Below are positions 1 to 7,993 of a stretch of DNA of 64,000 nucleotides, piece by piece. Both the position numbers and the translations under genes were made by a program. The notes under the pieces are model-generated. The model ran no database searches and had not been told where the DNA came from. It was given only the letters and a program-made list of their open reading frames with translations. This DNA is from Buttiauxella gaviniae ATCC 51604 (GTDB lineage Bacteria > Pseudomonadota > Gammaproteobacteria > Enterobacterales > Enterobacteriaceae): the NCBI RefSeq assembly GCF_001654835.1, contig NZ_LXEP01000025.1, forward strand, positions 56,782 through 120,781. Direction: 5' to 3'. The number at the start of each line of letters is the position of its first letter. Position 1 is the first letter of the stretch.

Positions 1-2
1 GC

Positions 3-110
3 GATAAGGGTGGCTGTATGGTGCATAACCCGGGGTATGATTTTAATGATGACATTATTTCTACCGGCGCCTCATTCTTTTCCCGCTTAGTCCAAACTTA
101 TTGTCGTTAA
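3..110 (+). CDS. M20-family amidohydrolase, C-terminal fragment (cut by window edge)
   Basis: The frame beginning at base 3 is open from the left edge to a TAA at 108-110 and encodes the last 35 residues of a protein. It contains VHNPGYDFNDD followed by a Gly-Ala-Ser stretch and an amphipathic end, which resembles the C-terminus of M20 aminoacylase/hippurate-hydrolase type peptidases, where a HNPxYDFND-like segment carries a late metal-ligand region. The next gene starts only 14 bp after the stop on the same strand, so the two are probably cotranscribed; a hydrolase releasing an amino acid next to an amino-acid binding protein makes sense. The family call rests on a short fragment and could be wrong; the catalytic residues lie outside the window. 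Confidence 0.55.
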   Translation, partial: DKGGCMVHNPGYDFNDDIISTGASFFSRLVQTYCR

Positions 111-124
111 CTGCCGGAGCTAAT

Positions 125-901
125 ATGAAAAAATATATACTGCCATTAATTGCTCTGCTGGCGACGACTTCGGCATTGGCAAATAATTTTAAAGAAATCC
201 GTTTTGGTGTGGACCCAACATTTGCCCCTTTTGAATCAAAAGACGCTAATGGCAAGGTGGTCGGCTTTGATATTGATTTAGGAAATGCTATTTGCGAGAA
301 ACTCCAGGCGAAATGCGTTTGGGTAGAGAATAATTTCGATGCGATTATTCCTGCGCTGCAAGCCAGAAAGTTTGATGCCATTCTTTCCGGGATGTATATG
401 ACTGAAAAACGAAAAGAGCAGGTCGCCTTTACCGATAAAATTTATAACGGCCCAGTATTTCTGGTCGCACATAAAAATACCAACATTAAACCTGAGCTTG
501 AACTGTTAAAAGGTAAAACGATTGGTGTTGAGCAGGGATCTGCTCAGGAAGCCTATGCCAATAAAAACTGGCGTAATTCTGGCGTAAATGTCGTTGCTTA
601 CCAAGGGGCTGATTTGGTCGTTCAGGATTTAGAGTCCGGGCGTATTGATGGTGCTGTGCTGTCTGGTGTAATGGCGGAATACAGTTTCCTGAATAAACCC
701 CAGGGTAAAGATTTTGCCATGATAGGCGGAGCGTTGCAGGACCCTGAACTATTCGGTGCCGGTGCAGCAATTGGTTTGCGAAAGGATGATACCGAATTAC
801 GTGAAGCGCTCAATGGAGCGATAAGCCAGATTATTGCGGATGGAACGTATAAAAAACTCGCCTCGAAATACTTTAGTTTCGACATTTATTCCGGGACGTA
901 A
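125..901 (+). CDS. Periplasmic cationic amino-acid binding protein (HisJ/ArgT/ArtJ type)
   Basis: 258-residue substrate-binding protein of the polar amino-acid ABC uptake family (SBP_bac_3). A Lys-Lys start, hydrophobic core and LALA-like cut site near residue 19 form a Sec signal peptide, so the protein acts in the periplasm. The mature part begins with the family pattern FGVDPTFAPFESKD and has GFDIDLGNAIC, a ligand-loop region around ILSGMYMTEKR, and GKTIGVEQGS, typical of Lys/Arg/Orn/His binders. The ATG at 125 is chosen over the in-frame TTG at 101 because it is preceded by GGAG (115-118) and gives an ideal signal peptide. No permease or ATPase gene follows, so it either shares a transporter encoded elsewhere or the rest of the locus lies to the left. 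Exact ligand is unknown. Confidence 0.85.
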   Translation: MKKYILPLIALLATTSALANNFKEIRFGVDPTFAPFESKDANGKVVGFDIDLGNAICEKLQAKCVWVENNFDAIIPALQARKFDAILSGMYMTEKRKEQVAFTDKIYNGPVFLVAHKNTNIKPELELLKGKTIGVEQGSAQEAYANKNWRNSGVNVVAYQGADLVVQDLESGRIDGAVLSGVMAEYSFLNKPQGKDFAMIGGALQDPELFGAGAAIGLRKDDTELREALNGAISQIIADGTYKKLASKYFSFDIYSGT

Positions 902-929
902 TGTGTAGCGACTTGCTCGTAAAAACAAA

Positions 930-952
930 AACGGCCTCACAATGAGGCCGTT
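930..952. terminator. Rho-independent terminator, probably bidirectional
   Basis: Perfect 10-bp inverted repeat (AACGGCCTCA, 3-nt loop, TGAGGCCGTT) with A-rich sequence on the left and T-containing sequence on the right. It lies between the convergent ends of the binding-protein gene and yjcB and can serve both. Confidence 0.8.
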
Positions 953-972
953 ATCAATTCTAATCCTGGCAA

Positions 973-1254
973 TCAGGTCAACACCATTGGCCATTCTGGC
1001 GGTGCATGGCTTGAGATCTCGATCATTATGTCTTTAAACGATGCCCAAATCACCGGGAAGTCGGCCAGATTTAAACCCAATAAACCGGTCGCAAACCACA
1101 AAGCAGAAGCGATTCCCAGCAAGCTGCTGACTATTGCCAAAAACGTATAGTCGGATTTGCGAAACTGGATGTTCAACGTGCTGGCTAAAAACATCAAAAC
1201 CGCACTGACTAAAGGCCAGCGCATCAGTAAAACGCTGGTGGTAATTGCCGCCAT
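973..1254 (-). CDS. yjcB: YjcB family inner-membrane protein
   Basis: 93-residue protein, the same length as E. coli YjcB, with about two hydrophobic helices (roughly residues 5-25 and 38-60) and a polar C-terminal tail. It has no known function; a small inner-membrane protein is the most that can be said. Its position left of soxS matches K-12, where yjcB is followed by pdeC and then soxS. Here pdeC is absent and only about 236 bp separate yjcB from the end of soxS. The ATG at 1254 gives the family length. The consensus CRP-like palindrome at 1390-1405 lies about 140 bp upstream of this start. Confidence 0.8.
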   Translation of the reverse strand: MAAITTSVLLMRWPLVSAVLMFLASTLNIQFRKSDYTFLAIVSSLLGIASALWFATGLLGLNLADFPVIWASFKDIMIEISSHAPPEWPMVLT

Positions 1255-1389
1255 GAAAACTGTTCCTTAAGCATAACTCATTACGCTCAACGGTTAGCGC
1301 GACACAAGGCGCGGCAGATACAGCTCAGGGACCGTCAGGGGGAATGAGTGGGTACAGAAAATGTAAGAAGAATCCTGTCTCACAGGATT

Positions 1390-1405
1390 TGTGAACTATA
1401 TCACA
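1390..1405. promoter_or_regulatory. Consensus CRP-binding palindrome (candidate)
   Basis: TGTGAACTATATCACA has both perfect half-sites TGTGA and TCACA with the canonical 6-bp spacer. It lies between the end of soxS and the upstream side of yjcB. It is adjacent to a small hairpin (AATCCTGT/ACAGGATT, 1371-1389). yjcB is the only gene transcribed away from it nearby; alternatively it is a relic of a promoter of the missing pdeC neighbourhood. Confidence 0.6.
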
Positions 1406-1490
1406 TTTGTTCTTTTAATCGCCAGTTCTGCGGCGCATTTTCTGACCCATCTTATCGGGCTGTCAGGCAACAACTCTTCCACGAACTTTA

Positions 1491-1814
1491 TCAGGCGTGG
1501 TGGCGATAATCGGTTGGTGTACGGTCAAACTCACGGCGGAAAACACGCGAAAATGTCTGCTGAGAGACATAACCGTAGTCCATCGCAATATCAAAAATCG
1601 GTCGCTGAGTATTTCGAAGCTCTCTGGCCGCCATCAACAAACGGCGCTGGCGAATGTATTCACCTAACGTCTGGCGCTTCACGGTGCGGAACATCCGCTG
1701 AAGATACCATTTTGAATAGCCTGATTTTTTTGCCACAACATCAATGTTCAGCGGCTGATCAATGTGATCGTCAATCCATTCAGTCAAAGTTTGAATAATG
1801 TCCTGGTGTGCCAT
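1491..1814 (-). CDS. soxS: SoxS, AraC-family superoxide-response activator
   Basis: 107 residues, the length of E. coli SoxS and highly similar to it. It is a single-domain AraC/XylS activator: two helix-turn-helix motifs, one near residues 25-50 (VVAKKSGYSKWYLQRMF) and one near 75-100 (MDYGYVSQQTFSRVFRREF). The protein binds soxboxes and activates superoxide-defence and efflux genes such as sodA, zwf and fpr in the family's known role. Synthesis is controlled by oxidised SoxR from the divergent promoter at 1855-1885. The start is the ATG at 1814. Nothing looks damaged; the two DNA-recognition helices match the E. coli sequence closely. Confidence 0.97.
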   Translation of the reverse strand: MAHQDIIQTLTEWIDDHIDQPLNIDVVAKKSGYSKWYLQRMFRTVKRQTLGEYIRQRRLLMAARELRNTQRPIFDIAMDYGYVSQQTFSRVFRREFDRTPTDYRHHA

Positions 1815-1854
1815 AAGCCATCCTGATTACGATTAGCCGGTTTTGTTGGCAGCG

Positions 1855-1885
1855 AGTATAATTCCTCAAGTTAACTTGAGGTAAA
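1855..1885 (-). promoter_or_regulatory. soxS promoter with SoxR operator
   Basis: A perfect 18-bp palindrome CCTCAAGTTAACTTGAGG spans 1864-1881 between soxS and soxR. Reading on the minus strand, TTTACC (1885-1880) and TATACT (1860-1855) form -35 and -10 elements separated by 19 bp, the over-long spacer typical of MerR-family promoters that is untwisted by oxidised SoxR. The layout is that of the E. coli soxRS intergenic region. Confidence 0.93.
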
Positions 1886-1892
1886 GAGCATT

Positions 1893-2351
1893 ATGGAAAA
1901 GAAATTACCGCGCTTTAAACCCTTACTCAGTCCTGGCGAAGTGGCGAAGCGTAGCGGCGTGGCCGTTTCGGCTTTGCACTTCTACGAGAGCAAAGGGCTT
2001 ATCAAAAGCAGACGAAACAGCGGAAACCAGCGTCGTTACACGCGTGATGTGCTGCGAAACGTTGCCATTATTAAAATCGCCCAGCGAATCGGCATTCCGT
2101 TAGCGACCATCGGTGAAGAGTTTGGGGTGCTGCCAGACGGGCACAAAATTAATAAGAACGACTGGAAAAAGATGTCGTCGCAATGGCGCGAAGAACTGGA
2201 CCGGCGCATCAATATGCTGACCGCACTGCGCGATGAACTTGATGGCTGCATTGGCTGTGGTTGTTTATCGGGTGCTGACTGCCCGCTGCGAAACCCAGGC
2301 GATAAACTCGGTGAAGAGGGGACGGGTGCTCGTTTACTGGAAGATGATTAA
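1893..2351 (+). CDS. soxR: SoxR, redox-sensing MerR-family regulator
   Basis: 152-residue MerR-family activator. The N-terminal winged helix (about residues 12-80, starting [21 protein letters not shown]) binds the palindrome upstream of soxS; a dimerisation helix follows. Cysteines 119, 122, 124 and 130 (CIGCGC then CPLR) sit at the same positions as the [2Fe-2S] ligands of E. coli SoxR. Oxidation of the cluster by redox-cycling compounds switches on soxS. The gene is divergent from soxS and starts at the ATG at 1893, only 11 bp after the operator, so the same site also covers its own promoter. It is two residues shorter than E. coli SoxR at the C-terminus. Confidence 0.97.
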   Translation: MEKKLPRFKPLLSPGEVAKRSGVAVSALHFYESKGLIKSRRNSGNQRRYTRDVLRNVAIIKIAQRIGIPLATIGEEFGVLPDGHKINKNDWKKMSSQWREELDRRINMLTALRDELDGCIGCGCLSGADCPLRNPGDKLGEEGTGARLLEDD

Positions 2352-2367
2352 CCTCAATAGCAGGCAA

Positions 2368-2398
2368 AACTAAAGCGCCCAACTTCGGCGCTTTAGTT
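2368..2398 (+). terminator. Terminator after soxR
   Basis: Inverted repeat AACTAAAGCGCC / GGCGCTTTAGTT with a short CAACTTC loop, followed by TTATT. It starts 16 bp after the soxR stop. The remaining 236 bp up to the next gene contain no open frame or structure I recognise. Confidence 0.8.
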
Positions 2399-2634
2399 TA
2401 TTCCCGGTCTTTGTCTTTCGATCTATCCCGCTTTTCGCAAGGAGGGTTTCCCCCGACATCAGCGTCCCTCAATTACACATTCTCAGGAGGTTCCGGATTG
2501 CACTGACAACTTAATTGTAGTTCTGCTCAGCCAGGTTTCAAGGTGGTTTTGAATGTTTTTTGAACGATTTTAATGCTCCACTCTTTGCACATTTACCTAT
2601 AGTTAACTCATCTTGCTAAACAAAAGGTTACCTT

Positions 2635-3297
2635 ATGCTTATCGTCCATCATCTCAATAACTCCCGCTCGCAGCGCATTTTATGGATGCTCGAAGAGCTA
2701 CAGGTGCCGTACCAGATTGTTCGCTACGAGCGCGAACCAACCATGCTGGCACCCGCGTCGTTAAAAGCCGTGCACCCATTAGGGAAGTCACCGGTAGTGG
2801 AAGATAATGGCAATATCCTCGCGGAGTCGGGGGCAATCATTGAATACCTGCAAGAAACGTATGACGCCGAAAGCCGCCTCAAACCTATTACCAATGAAGA
2901 CAAACTCCGTTACCGCTTTTGGCTGCATTACGCCGAAGGATCGTTAATGCCTTTATTAATGATGAAGCTGGTGTTCGGCAGTCTTGGGAAAGCACCAGTT
3001 CCGTGGTTATTGCGCCCGGTGGGGAAGGTGTTAGGGCAGGGAGTGCAAAAGGCTTATTTGAATAAACAGATTATGACCCATGCGCGCTATCTCGAAGATT
3101 CGCTGCAACAAAATCCGTGGTTTGCCGGGCAGGCGTTTAGCGCGGCAGATATTCAGATGAGTTTCCCGGTGATCGCGTTGCTCTCGCGAGGTGGCATTAA
3201 CGACTTACCGAATCTGCAGAATTGGTACAGCAAAGTGCAAATGCGCCCTGCCTGGCAGCGGGCGATTCAGCAAGGTGGGCCCTTTGAGATCCCGTGA
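2635..3297 (+). CDS. Glutathione S-transferase family protein
   Basis: 220 residues with the two-domain GST layout: an N-terminal thioredoxin-like domain (about 1-80) with the Ser-containing active-site loop NNSRSQRILWMLEEL, the cis-proline motif GKSPVVED and the glutathione gamma-glutamyl contact ESGAIIEYL, then an all-helical C-terminal domain with the FSAADIQMSFP N-capping motif. Such cytosolic enzymes conjugate or reduce electrophiles and peroxides with glutathione; the substrate here cannot be told. It stands alone between soxR and ghxP, with no matching gene between these two in K-12 as far as I recall. A role in stress defence beside soxRS is attractive but unproven; no soxbox was identified upstream. 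Confidence 0.88.
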   Translation: MLIVHHLNNSRSQRILWMLEELQVPYQIVRYEREPTMLAPASLKAVHPLGKSPVVEDNGNILAESGAIIEYLQETYDAESRLKPITNEDKLRYRFWLHYAEGSLMPLLMMKLVFGSLGKAPVPWLLRPVGKVLGQGVQKAYLNKQIMTHARYLEDSLQQNPWFAGQAFSAADIQMSFPVIALLSRGGINDLPNLQNWYSKVQMRPAWQRAIQQGGPFEIP

Positions 3298-3376
3298 TCT
3301 TATCTATTTAAAAATCCTATGAGTCAGGAAAATATATAACCAGTATCTTGCATCATTGTTGCTAAATTGCGCATCG

Positions 3377-3392
3377 ACGATAACGTTTGCGC
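3377..3392. promoter_or_regulatory. PurR operator-like site (candidate, distal)
   Basis: On the minus strand this reads GCGCAAACGTTATCGT, close to the PurR consensus ACGCAAACGTTTTCNT. It lies about 320 bp upstream of ghxP, a purine-base permease gene, which fits purine-responsive repression. The 411-bp interval 3298-3708 holds no gene; this and the site at 3521-3536 are its only recognisable elements. Confidence 0.5.
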
Positions 3393-3520
3393 ACGAGGTG
3401 GCGATATTTTGACCGGCTAATACCTTTTTCGACAAAAAGCGGCAAAGTTCGGTTGAAAATCCATGTAAGAAGGCCGGATAATCGTTTGCCTTAATTTTGA
3501 CGCCTAGTTTGTATGCGCGG

Positions 3521-3536
3521 AGTTAAACGTTTGCTT
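3521..3536. promoter_or_regulatory. Second PurR-like site (candidate, proximal)
   Basis: AGTTAAACGTTTGCTT contains the AAACGTTTGC core of a PurR half-site pair. It lies about 170 bp upstream of the ghxP start. It is weaker than the distal site; two boxes 140 bp apart could act together. Confidence 0.4.
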
Positions 3537-3708
3537 TTTTTGTGGCGCCCCTTTTTGTCACAAACGCAGTATAGGGATCTACTCAACTTATTCGAGTTAC
3601 CGGGAAAGTACGTAACCCGAAAAATGAAGAGTATGAACGTTTAATTAGCAGTGGATTGTCCACCACGCATACCAACGTAATCATAAAAATCTCAGGGGAT
3701 TTTTCACT

Positions 3709-5058
3709 ATGTCTAATCATTCTCCGCGTGCAACCAGCGGCATTGACGCCTGGTTCAAAATATCTGCACGTGGCAGCACCGTTCGTCAGGAAGTTGTAGC
3801 GGGTTTAACCACCTTCCTCGCGATGGTGTACTCCGTGATCGTTGTACCGGGCATGCTCGGTAAAGCAGGTTTCCCTCCTGCGGCGGTCTTTGTGGCAACT
3901 TGCCTGGTAGCCGGTGTTGGCTCTCTTGTCATGGGCCTTTGGGCGAACCTGCCGCTGGCTATCGGTTGTGCCATTTCACTGACTGCGTTTACCGCTTTCA
4001 GCCTGGTGCTCGGCCAACACATCAGCGTTCCGGTTGCTTTAGGCGCCGTGTTCCTGATGGGTGTGTTGTTCACCATCATCTCTGCAACCGGCATTCGTAG
4101 CTGGATTTTGCGTAACTTACCGATGGGTGTTGCGCATGGTACTGGTATCGGTATCGGCCTGTTCCTGCTGCTGATTGCCGCAAACGGTGTCGGCCTGGTA
4201 ATTAAAAACCCACTTGATGGCTTGCCAGTTGCGCTCGGTCATTTCGACAGCTTCCCGGTTATTATGTCGCTGATTGGTCTTGCGGTGATCATCGGTCTGG
4301 AAAAACTGAAAGTCCCTGGCGGCATTCTGCTGACTATTATCGGTATTTCTGTTTTCGGCCTGATTTTTGACCCAAGCGTTCATTTCTCTGGCATTTTCGC
4401 TATGCCTTCGCTGAAAGATGAAGCGGGCAACTCGCTGATCGGTAGCCTGGATATCATGGGCGCGTTGAACCCGGTGGTGTTGCCAAGCGTTCTGGCGTTG
4501 GTAATGACTGCGGTATTTGATGCAACCGGCACTATCCGCGCCGTTGCGGGCCAGGCAAATCTGCTGGATAAAGACGGTCAAATTATCGATGGCGGTAAAG
4601 CGCTGACTACCGACTCCCTGAGCTCAGTGTTCTCAGGCCTCGTTGGTGCAGCTCCTGCTGCGGTTTACATCGAATCTGCGGCAGGTACTGCTGCAGGTGG
4701 TAAAACCGGCCTGACGGCAATCACCGTTGGTGTGCTGTTCCTGTTGATTCTGTTCCTCTCACCACTCTCTTATCTGGTTCCTGCATACGCTACCGCTCCG
4801 GCGCTGATGTATGTAGGTTTGCTGATGCTGAGCAACGTGGGCAAAATCGATTTTGAAGATTTTGTTGATGCCATGGCGGGCCTGATTACTGCGGTATTTA
4901 TCGTGCTGACCTGTAACATCGTTACCGGCATCATGATTGGTTTCGCAACTCTGGTGATTGGCCGTATCGTCTCTGGTGAGTGGCGTAAGCTGAATATCGG
5001 TACAGTCGTGATTGCTATTGCATTGGTCGCATTCTACGCAGGCGGCTGGGCAATTTAA
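3709..5058 (+). CDS. ghxP: GhxP, guanine/hypoxanthine permease
   Basis: 449 residues, the same length as E. coli GhxP (formerly YjcD) and nearly identical through most of its length. It belongs to the NCS2 family, AzgA-like group: an inner-membrane proton symporter with about 12-14 membrane segments that takes up guanine and hypoxanthine. Recognisable stretches include the N-terminal [19 protein letters not shown], the internal GHGTGIG-like segment, and [17 protein letters not shown] followed by the [21 protein letters not shown] region characteristic of the group. The ATG at 3709 matches the E. coli start. It is followed 1 bp after the stop codon by an ERIC element and appears monocistronic; PurR-like boxes lie upstream. 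Confidence 0.96.
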   Translation: MSNHSPRATSGIDAWFKISARGSTVRQEVVAGLTTFLAMVYSVIVVPGMLGKAGFPPAAVFVATCLVAGVGSLVMGLWANLPLAIGCAISLTAFTAFSLVLGQHISVPVALGAVFLMGVLFTIISATGIRSWILRNLPMGVAHGTGIGIGLFLLLIAANGVGLVIKNPLDGLPVALGHFDSFPVIMSLIGLAVIIGLEKLKVPGGILLTIIGISVFGLIFDPSVHFSGIFAMPSLKDEAGNSLIGSLDIMGALNPVVLPSVLALVMTAVFDATGTIRAVAGQANLLDKDGQIIDGGKALTTDSLSSVFSGLVGAAPAAVYIESAAGTAAGGKTGLTAITVGVLFLLILFLSPLSYLVPAYATAPALMYVGLLMLSNVGKIDFEDFVDAMAGLITAVFIVLTCNIVTGIMIGFATLVIGRIVSGEWRKLNIGTVVIAIALVAFYAGGWAI

Positions 5059-5059
5059 T

Positions 5060-5186
5060 TTTACTCGTCATACTTCAAGCTGCAGGGTTGTTAGCTGCAC
5101 TCGCGACCCCCAGTCACTTACTTTAGTAAGCTCCTGGGGGTCGCTGCTTTGCCGCCTGGCTGCAACTTGAATTATTTAGAGTAAAA
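5060..5186. repeat. ERIC element, full length (127 bp)
   Basis: Imperfect palindrome with ends TTTACTC and GAGTAAA and a core containing CCCCAGTCACTTACTTTAGT and AAGCTCCTGGGG, the conserved centre of enterobacterial repetitive intergenic consensus sequences. It begins immediately after the ghxP stop codon and will be transcribed as a long hairpin. Confidence 0.92.
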
Positions 5187-5317
5187 ACTCTGAGTACTCC
5201 TCCCAAAACCACTTCAAGTTATTTCCTGTTTCCTTCCGGTATAAAAAGTTGTTTTACTATTGGGTAACACAACATCCTGCAAAAAGGGTTTCACAAAACA
5301 CCTCGACTAAGGACAGT

Positions 5318-6964
5318 ATGGAAATCTTCTTTACCATTCTCATCATGACCCTTGTGGTTTCTCTTTCTGGGGTGGCCACACGCATGCTGCCGTTCCAGAT
5401 CCCGCTTCCGTTAATGCAAATCGCGATAGGTGCTGTGCTCGCCTGGCCGCACTTTGGTTTGCATGTCGACTTCAACCCGGAACTCTTCCTGGTGCTGTTT
5501 ATTCCGCCGCTGCTGTTTGCCGATGGCTGGAAAACGCCGACGCACGAATTTCTCAACCACGGGCGGGAAATCATCGGCCTTGCGCTGGTTCTGGTGCTGG
5601 TCACCGTGGTCGGTATTGGCTTCCTGATTTACTTCCTCGTGCCAGGCATTCCGCTGCTTCCGGCTTTTGCACTGGCAGCCGTCCTCTCGCCGACCGACGC
5701 CGTGGCGCTTTCCGGTATTGTCGGAGAAGGGCGTATTCCAAAGAAAATCATGGGTATCTTGCAGGGTGAAGCGTTGATGAACGACGCCTCCGGCCTGGTA
5801 TCGTTGAAAATGGCGGTCGCCGTGGCGGTGGGAACGATGGTGTTTTCCGTCGGTGGTGCCACCCTCGAGTTCTTCAAAGTAGCGATTGGCGGCCTGTTGG
5901 CCGGGATTGCAGTCAGCTGGCTGTACGGTAAATCGCTGCGCCTGATGAGCCGCTGGAGCGGTGACGAACCCGCAACGCAAATCCTGCTGCTTCTGCTGTT
6001 GCCGTTTGCTTCTTACCTGATCGCCGAACATATCGGCGTTTCCGGCATTTTGGCGGCGGTTGCTGCGGGTATGACTATTACCCGTTCTGGCGTGTTGCGC
6101 AGTGCGCCATTGGCGATGCGTTTACGTGCAAACAGTGTCTGGGCGATGCTTGAATTCGTGTTCAACGGCATGGTGTTCTTGCTGTTGGGTCTGCAATTAC
6201 CGGGCATCATGAAAACCTCTATTGCAGCGGCAAATGCCGATCCGAACGTCGAACTTTGGATGTTATTTGTTGATGTCGGGCTTATCTATTTCGCGCTGAT
6301 CGGTGTGCGTTTCTTATGGCTGTGGACCATGAAACGCATCAGCCTGCGTTTTATGAAAAAGCGTCCGTTGGAGTTCGGTAACTACACAACCCGCGAATTG
6401 TGTATTGCATCATTTGCCGGTGTGCGCGGGGCGATTACGCTTGCGGGTGTACTTTCCATTCCGCTGCTTCTGGGTAATGGCTCACCGTTCCCGGCACGAT
6501 ACGAGCTTATCTTCCTGTCGGCGGGTGTGATTCTATTCTCGCTGTTAGTCGGGGTGATTATGCTGCCGATTTTGCTGCGTAATGTAGAAGTCCCTGACAA
6601 ATCAGTGGCGCGGCAGGAAGAGCGTACCGCGCGTGCGGCAACGGCTGAAGTGGCGATTGTCGCAATTCAGAAAATGGAAGAGCGCCTGCAATCTGACGTC
6701 AATGAGAACATCGATGACCAACTGTTAAAAGAGGTCAGTTCGCGGGTAATCGGGAACTTACGCCGCCGGGCTGACGGGCGTAATGATGTAGAAAGTAGTG
6801 AGCTTGAAGAGAACCTTGAGCGCCGATTCCGCCTGGCCGCACTACGCTCCGAGCGTGCTGAGCTTTACCATTTACGTGCCACGCAGAAAATCAGCAATGA
6901 GACGTTGATGAAGCTGCTGCACGATTTGGATTTGCTGGAAGCGTTGTTGGTCGAACAGCATTAA
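5318..6964 (+). CDS. yjcE: YjcE, Na+/H+ antiporter (CPA1 family)
   Basis: 548-residue cation/proton antiporter closely matching E. coli YjcE (549 aa). About twelve membrane segments fill residues 1-430; they include LFIPPLLFADGW, the family hallmark LAAVLSPTDAVALSGI, GEALMNDASGLVSLK with the ND pair implicated in cation binding, and FAGVRGAITLAGV. A soluble, charged, helical C-terminal tail of about 110 residues follows (RRRADGRNDVESS region) and probably regulates activity. The ATG at 5318 is chosen because it is preceded by AAGGACAG and gives the E. coli N-terminus MEIFF; the frame is open further upstream to 5249, but that extension has no family match. It acts in the inner membrane and is thought to export Na+ in exchange for H+. 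Confidence 0.95.
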   Translation: MEIFFTILIMTLVVSLSGVATRMLPFQIPLPLMQIAIGAVLAWPHFGLHVDFNPELFLVLFIPPLLFADGWKTPTHEFLNHGREIIGLALVLVLVTVVGIGFLIYFLVPGIPLLPAFALAAVLSPTDAVALSGIVGEGRIPKKIMGILQGEALMNDASGLVSLKMAVAVAVGTMVFSVGGATLEFFKVAIGGLLAGIAVSWLYGKSLRLMSRWSGDEPATQILLLLLLPFASYLIAEHIGVSGILAAVAAGMTITRSGVLRSAPLAMRLRANSVWAMLEFVFNGMVFLLLGLQLPGIMKTSIAAANADPNVELWMLFVDVGLIYFALIGVRFLWLWTMKRISLRFMKKRPLEFGNYTTRELCIASFAGVRGAITLAGVLSIPLLLGNGSPFPARYELIFLSAGVILFSLLVGVIMLPILLRNVEVPDKSVARQEERTARAATAEVAIVAIQKMEERLQSDVNENIDDQLLKEVSSRVIGNLRRRADGRNDVESSELEENLERRFRLAALRSERAELYHLRATQKISNETLMKLLHDLDLLEALLVEQH

Positions 6965-6973
6965 TCGGCTATT

Positions 6974-6997
6974 CCTCTCCCTCTGCAGGGGGAGAGG
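6974..6997. terminator. Convergent intergenic hairpin
   Basis: CCTCTCCC / GGGGAGAGG inverted repeat between the convergent stops of yjcE and the LysR gene. It lacks a good T-tract, so it may be a short repeat of the kind common between enterobacterial genes rather than a strong terminator. Confidence 0.5.
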
Positions 6998-7000
6998 GCG

Positions 7001-7891
7001 CTATGAACTGACCGGCCAAAACTCCTTACAGCAGGCAATCCATGCCTGCGCACTTTGCGAAATATAAACCCCATCGCGCCAGATCATCGCCAGTTGCCAC
7101 GTTAAGTCGCTGTTTAACGGCAGCCACATCAACGTGTTTTTATCCAGTTTTTGGCAAATAGTCTCCGGTAGAATCGCAATCCCTACACCGGCCTGCACCA
7201 TCGCGGCCAGAAAATCCCACTGACCGCTACGTACCGCAATACGCGGAGTAAACCCATGCTCCTGGAAGAGCTGAATTAACTGGCGGCTTAACGCGAAATC
7301 TTCGTTGTAGATAAGCAGAGGATGGACCGCAAGCTCGATTGGATCGATGCTTTCTCGTGTTGTCCACTGCCCGGAGCGCGGAACCAGCACACACAGCGGA
7401 TTATGCAGCAAAGGTAACGAGCAGAAAGTGTGGTGCTCATCTTCAAAAGGCAACGCGGTCATGGCTAAATCCAGCTCGCCATTAAGAACAGCCTGCTGCA
7501 CCGTTAAACCACCAAATTCAGAGATCTTTAATTCAACACCTGGATAGCGCTGGCGATACAGGCTAATTGGCCCTGCCATCATGGTGCCGACCATCGGTGG
7601 AATACCGAGGCGTAACACGCCTTTGTTGAGATGGTTGATATCACCAAGTTCGGCTTCAAGTTGGCGAAATTCCGCCAAAATGGCTAATCCTCGTTGATAA
7701 ACCACCTCCCCGGTATCAGTCAGTAATAGTTTACGACCATCACGAATCAGCAGAGTGCAACCCAACTCATCTTCGAGGTTGCGCAGCATCTTGCTTATGG
7801 TCGGCTGGGTGACGAACATCTTTTGGGCCGCGCGGGTAAAACTTTGCTGGCGAACCACTTCAACAAAATAACGTAGCGTCCTGATGTCCAT
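7001..7891 (-). CDS. LysR-family regulator of the divergent cidAB-like genes
   Basis: 296-residue LysR-type regulator. The N-terminal winged helix (about 1-60: RYFVEVVRQQSFTRAAQKMFVTQ, TISKMLRNLEDELG) is followed by a linker helix and a periplasmic-binding-protein-like effector domain (about 90-290). It is transcribed away from the cidA/cidB-type pair, with about 100 bp between starts. This arrangement resembles CidR of Gram-positive bacteria and its homologues that activate cidAB in response to weak acids such as acetate; nearby acs/actP genes make acetate an interesting candidate signal, but this is inference. The ATG at 7891 aligns with the standard MDIRTLRYF start of the family. Confidence 0.85.
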   Translation of the reverse strand: MDIRTLRYFVEVVRQQSFTRAAQKMFVTQPTISKMLRNLEDELGCTLLIRDGRKLLLTDTGEVVYQRGLAILAEFRQLEAELGDINHLNKGVLRLGIPPMVGTMMAGPISLYRQRYPGVELKISEFGGLTVQQAVLNGELDLAMTALPFEDEHHTFCSLPLLHNPLCVLVPRSGQWTTRESIDPIELAVHPLLIYNEDFALSRQLIQLFQEHGFTPRIAVRSGQWDFLAAMVQAGVGIAILPETICQKLDKNTLMWLPLNSDLTWQLAMIWRDGVYISQSAQAWIACCKEFWPVSS

Positions 7892-7927
7892 AACTATTCC
7901 TGTTGACTATACCTGTGATGATTTTAA

Positions 7928-7961
7928 TTCATTTTTTTCAATGAAGTTGGCTAACTATAAT
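7928..7961 (+). promoter_or_regulatory. Divergent LysR operator and cidA promoter (candidate)
   Basis: A perfect inverted repeat TTCATT-N6-AATGAA (7928-7945) contains a T-N11-A type LysR box. A consensus -10 TATAAT follows at 7956-7961, leading to the cidA-like gene at 7994. The placement of the box just upstream of the -10/-35 region suits activation of cidAB by the divergent regulator. Confidence 0.55.
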
Positions 7962-7993
7962 CTCCACATCACATTTTCTGGAGTGCCACTCTC

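Noticed and set aside
1391..1798. A 135-residue plus-strand frame opposite soxS
   Set aside because: It is antisense to a clearly real gene, has no family likeness and no ribosome site.
2401..2634. Possible riboswitch before the GST gene
   Set aside because: GC-rich stretch with some pairing, but no match to a known aptamer core and no terminator or sequestered start was visible.
3541..3708. Purine riboswitch upstream of ghxP
   Set aside because: The conserved loops of the purine aptamer are absent; PurR-like boxes explain purine control better.
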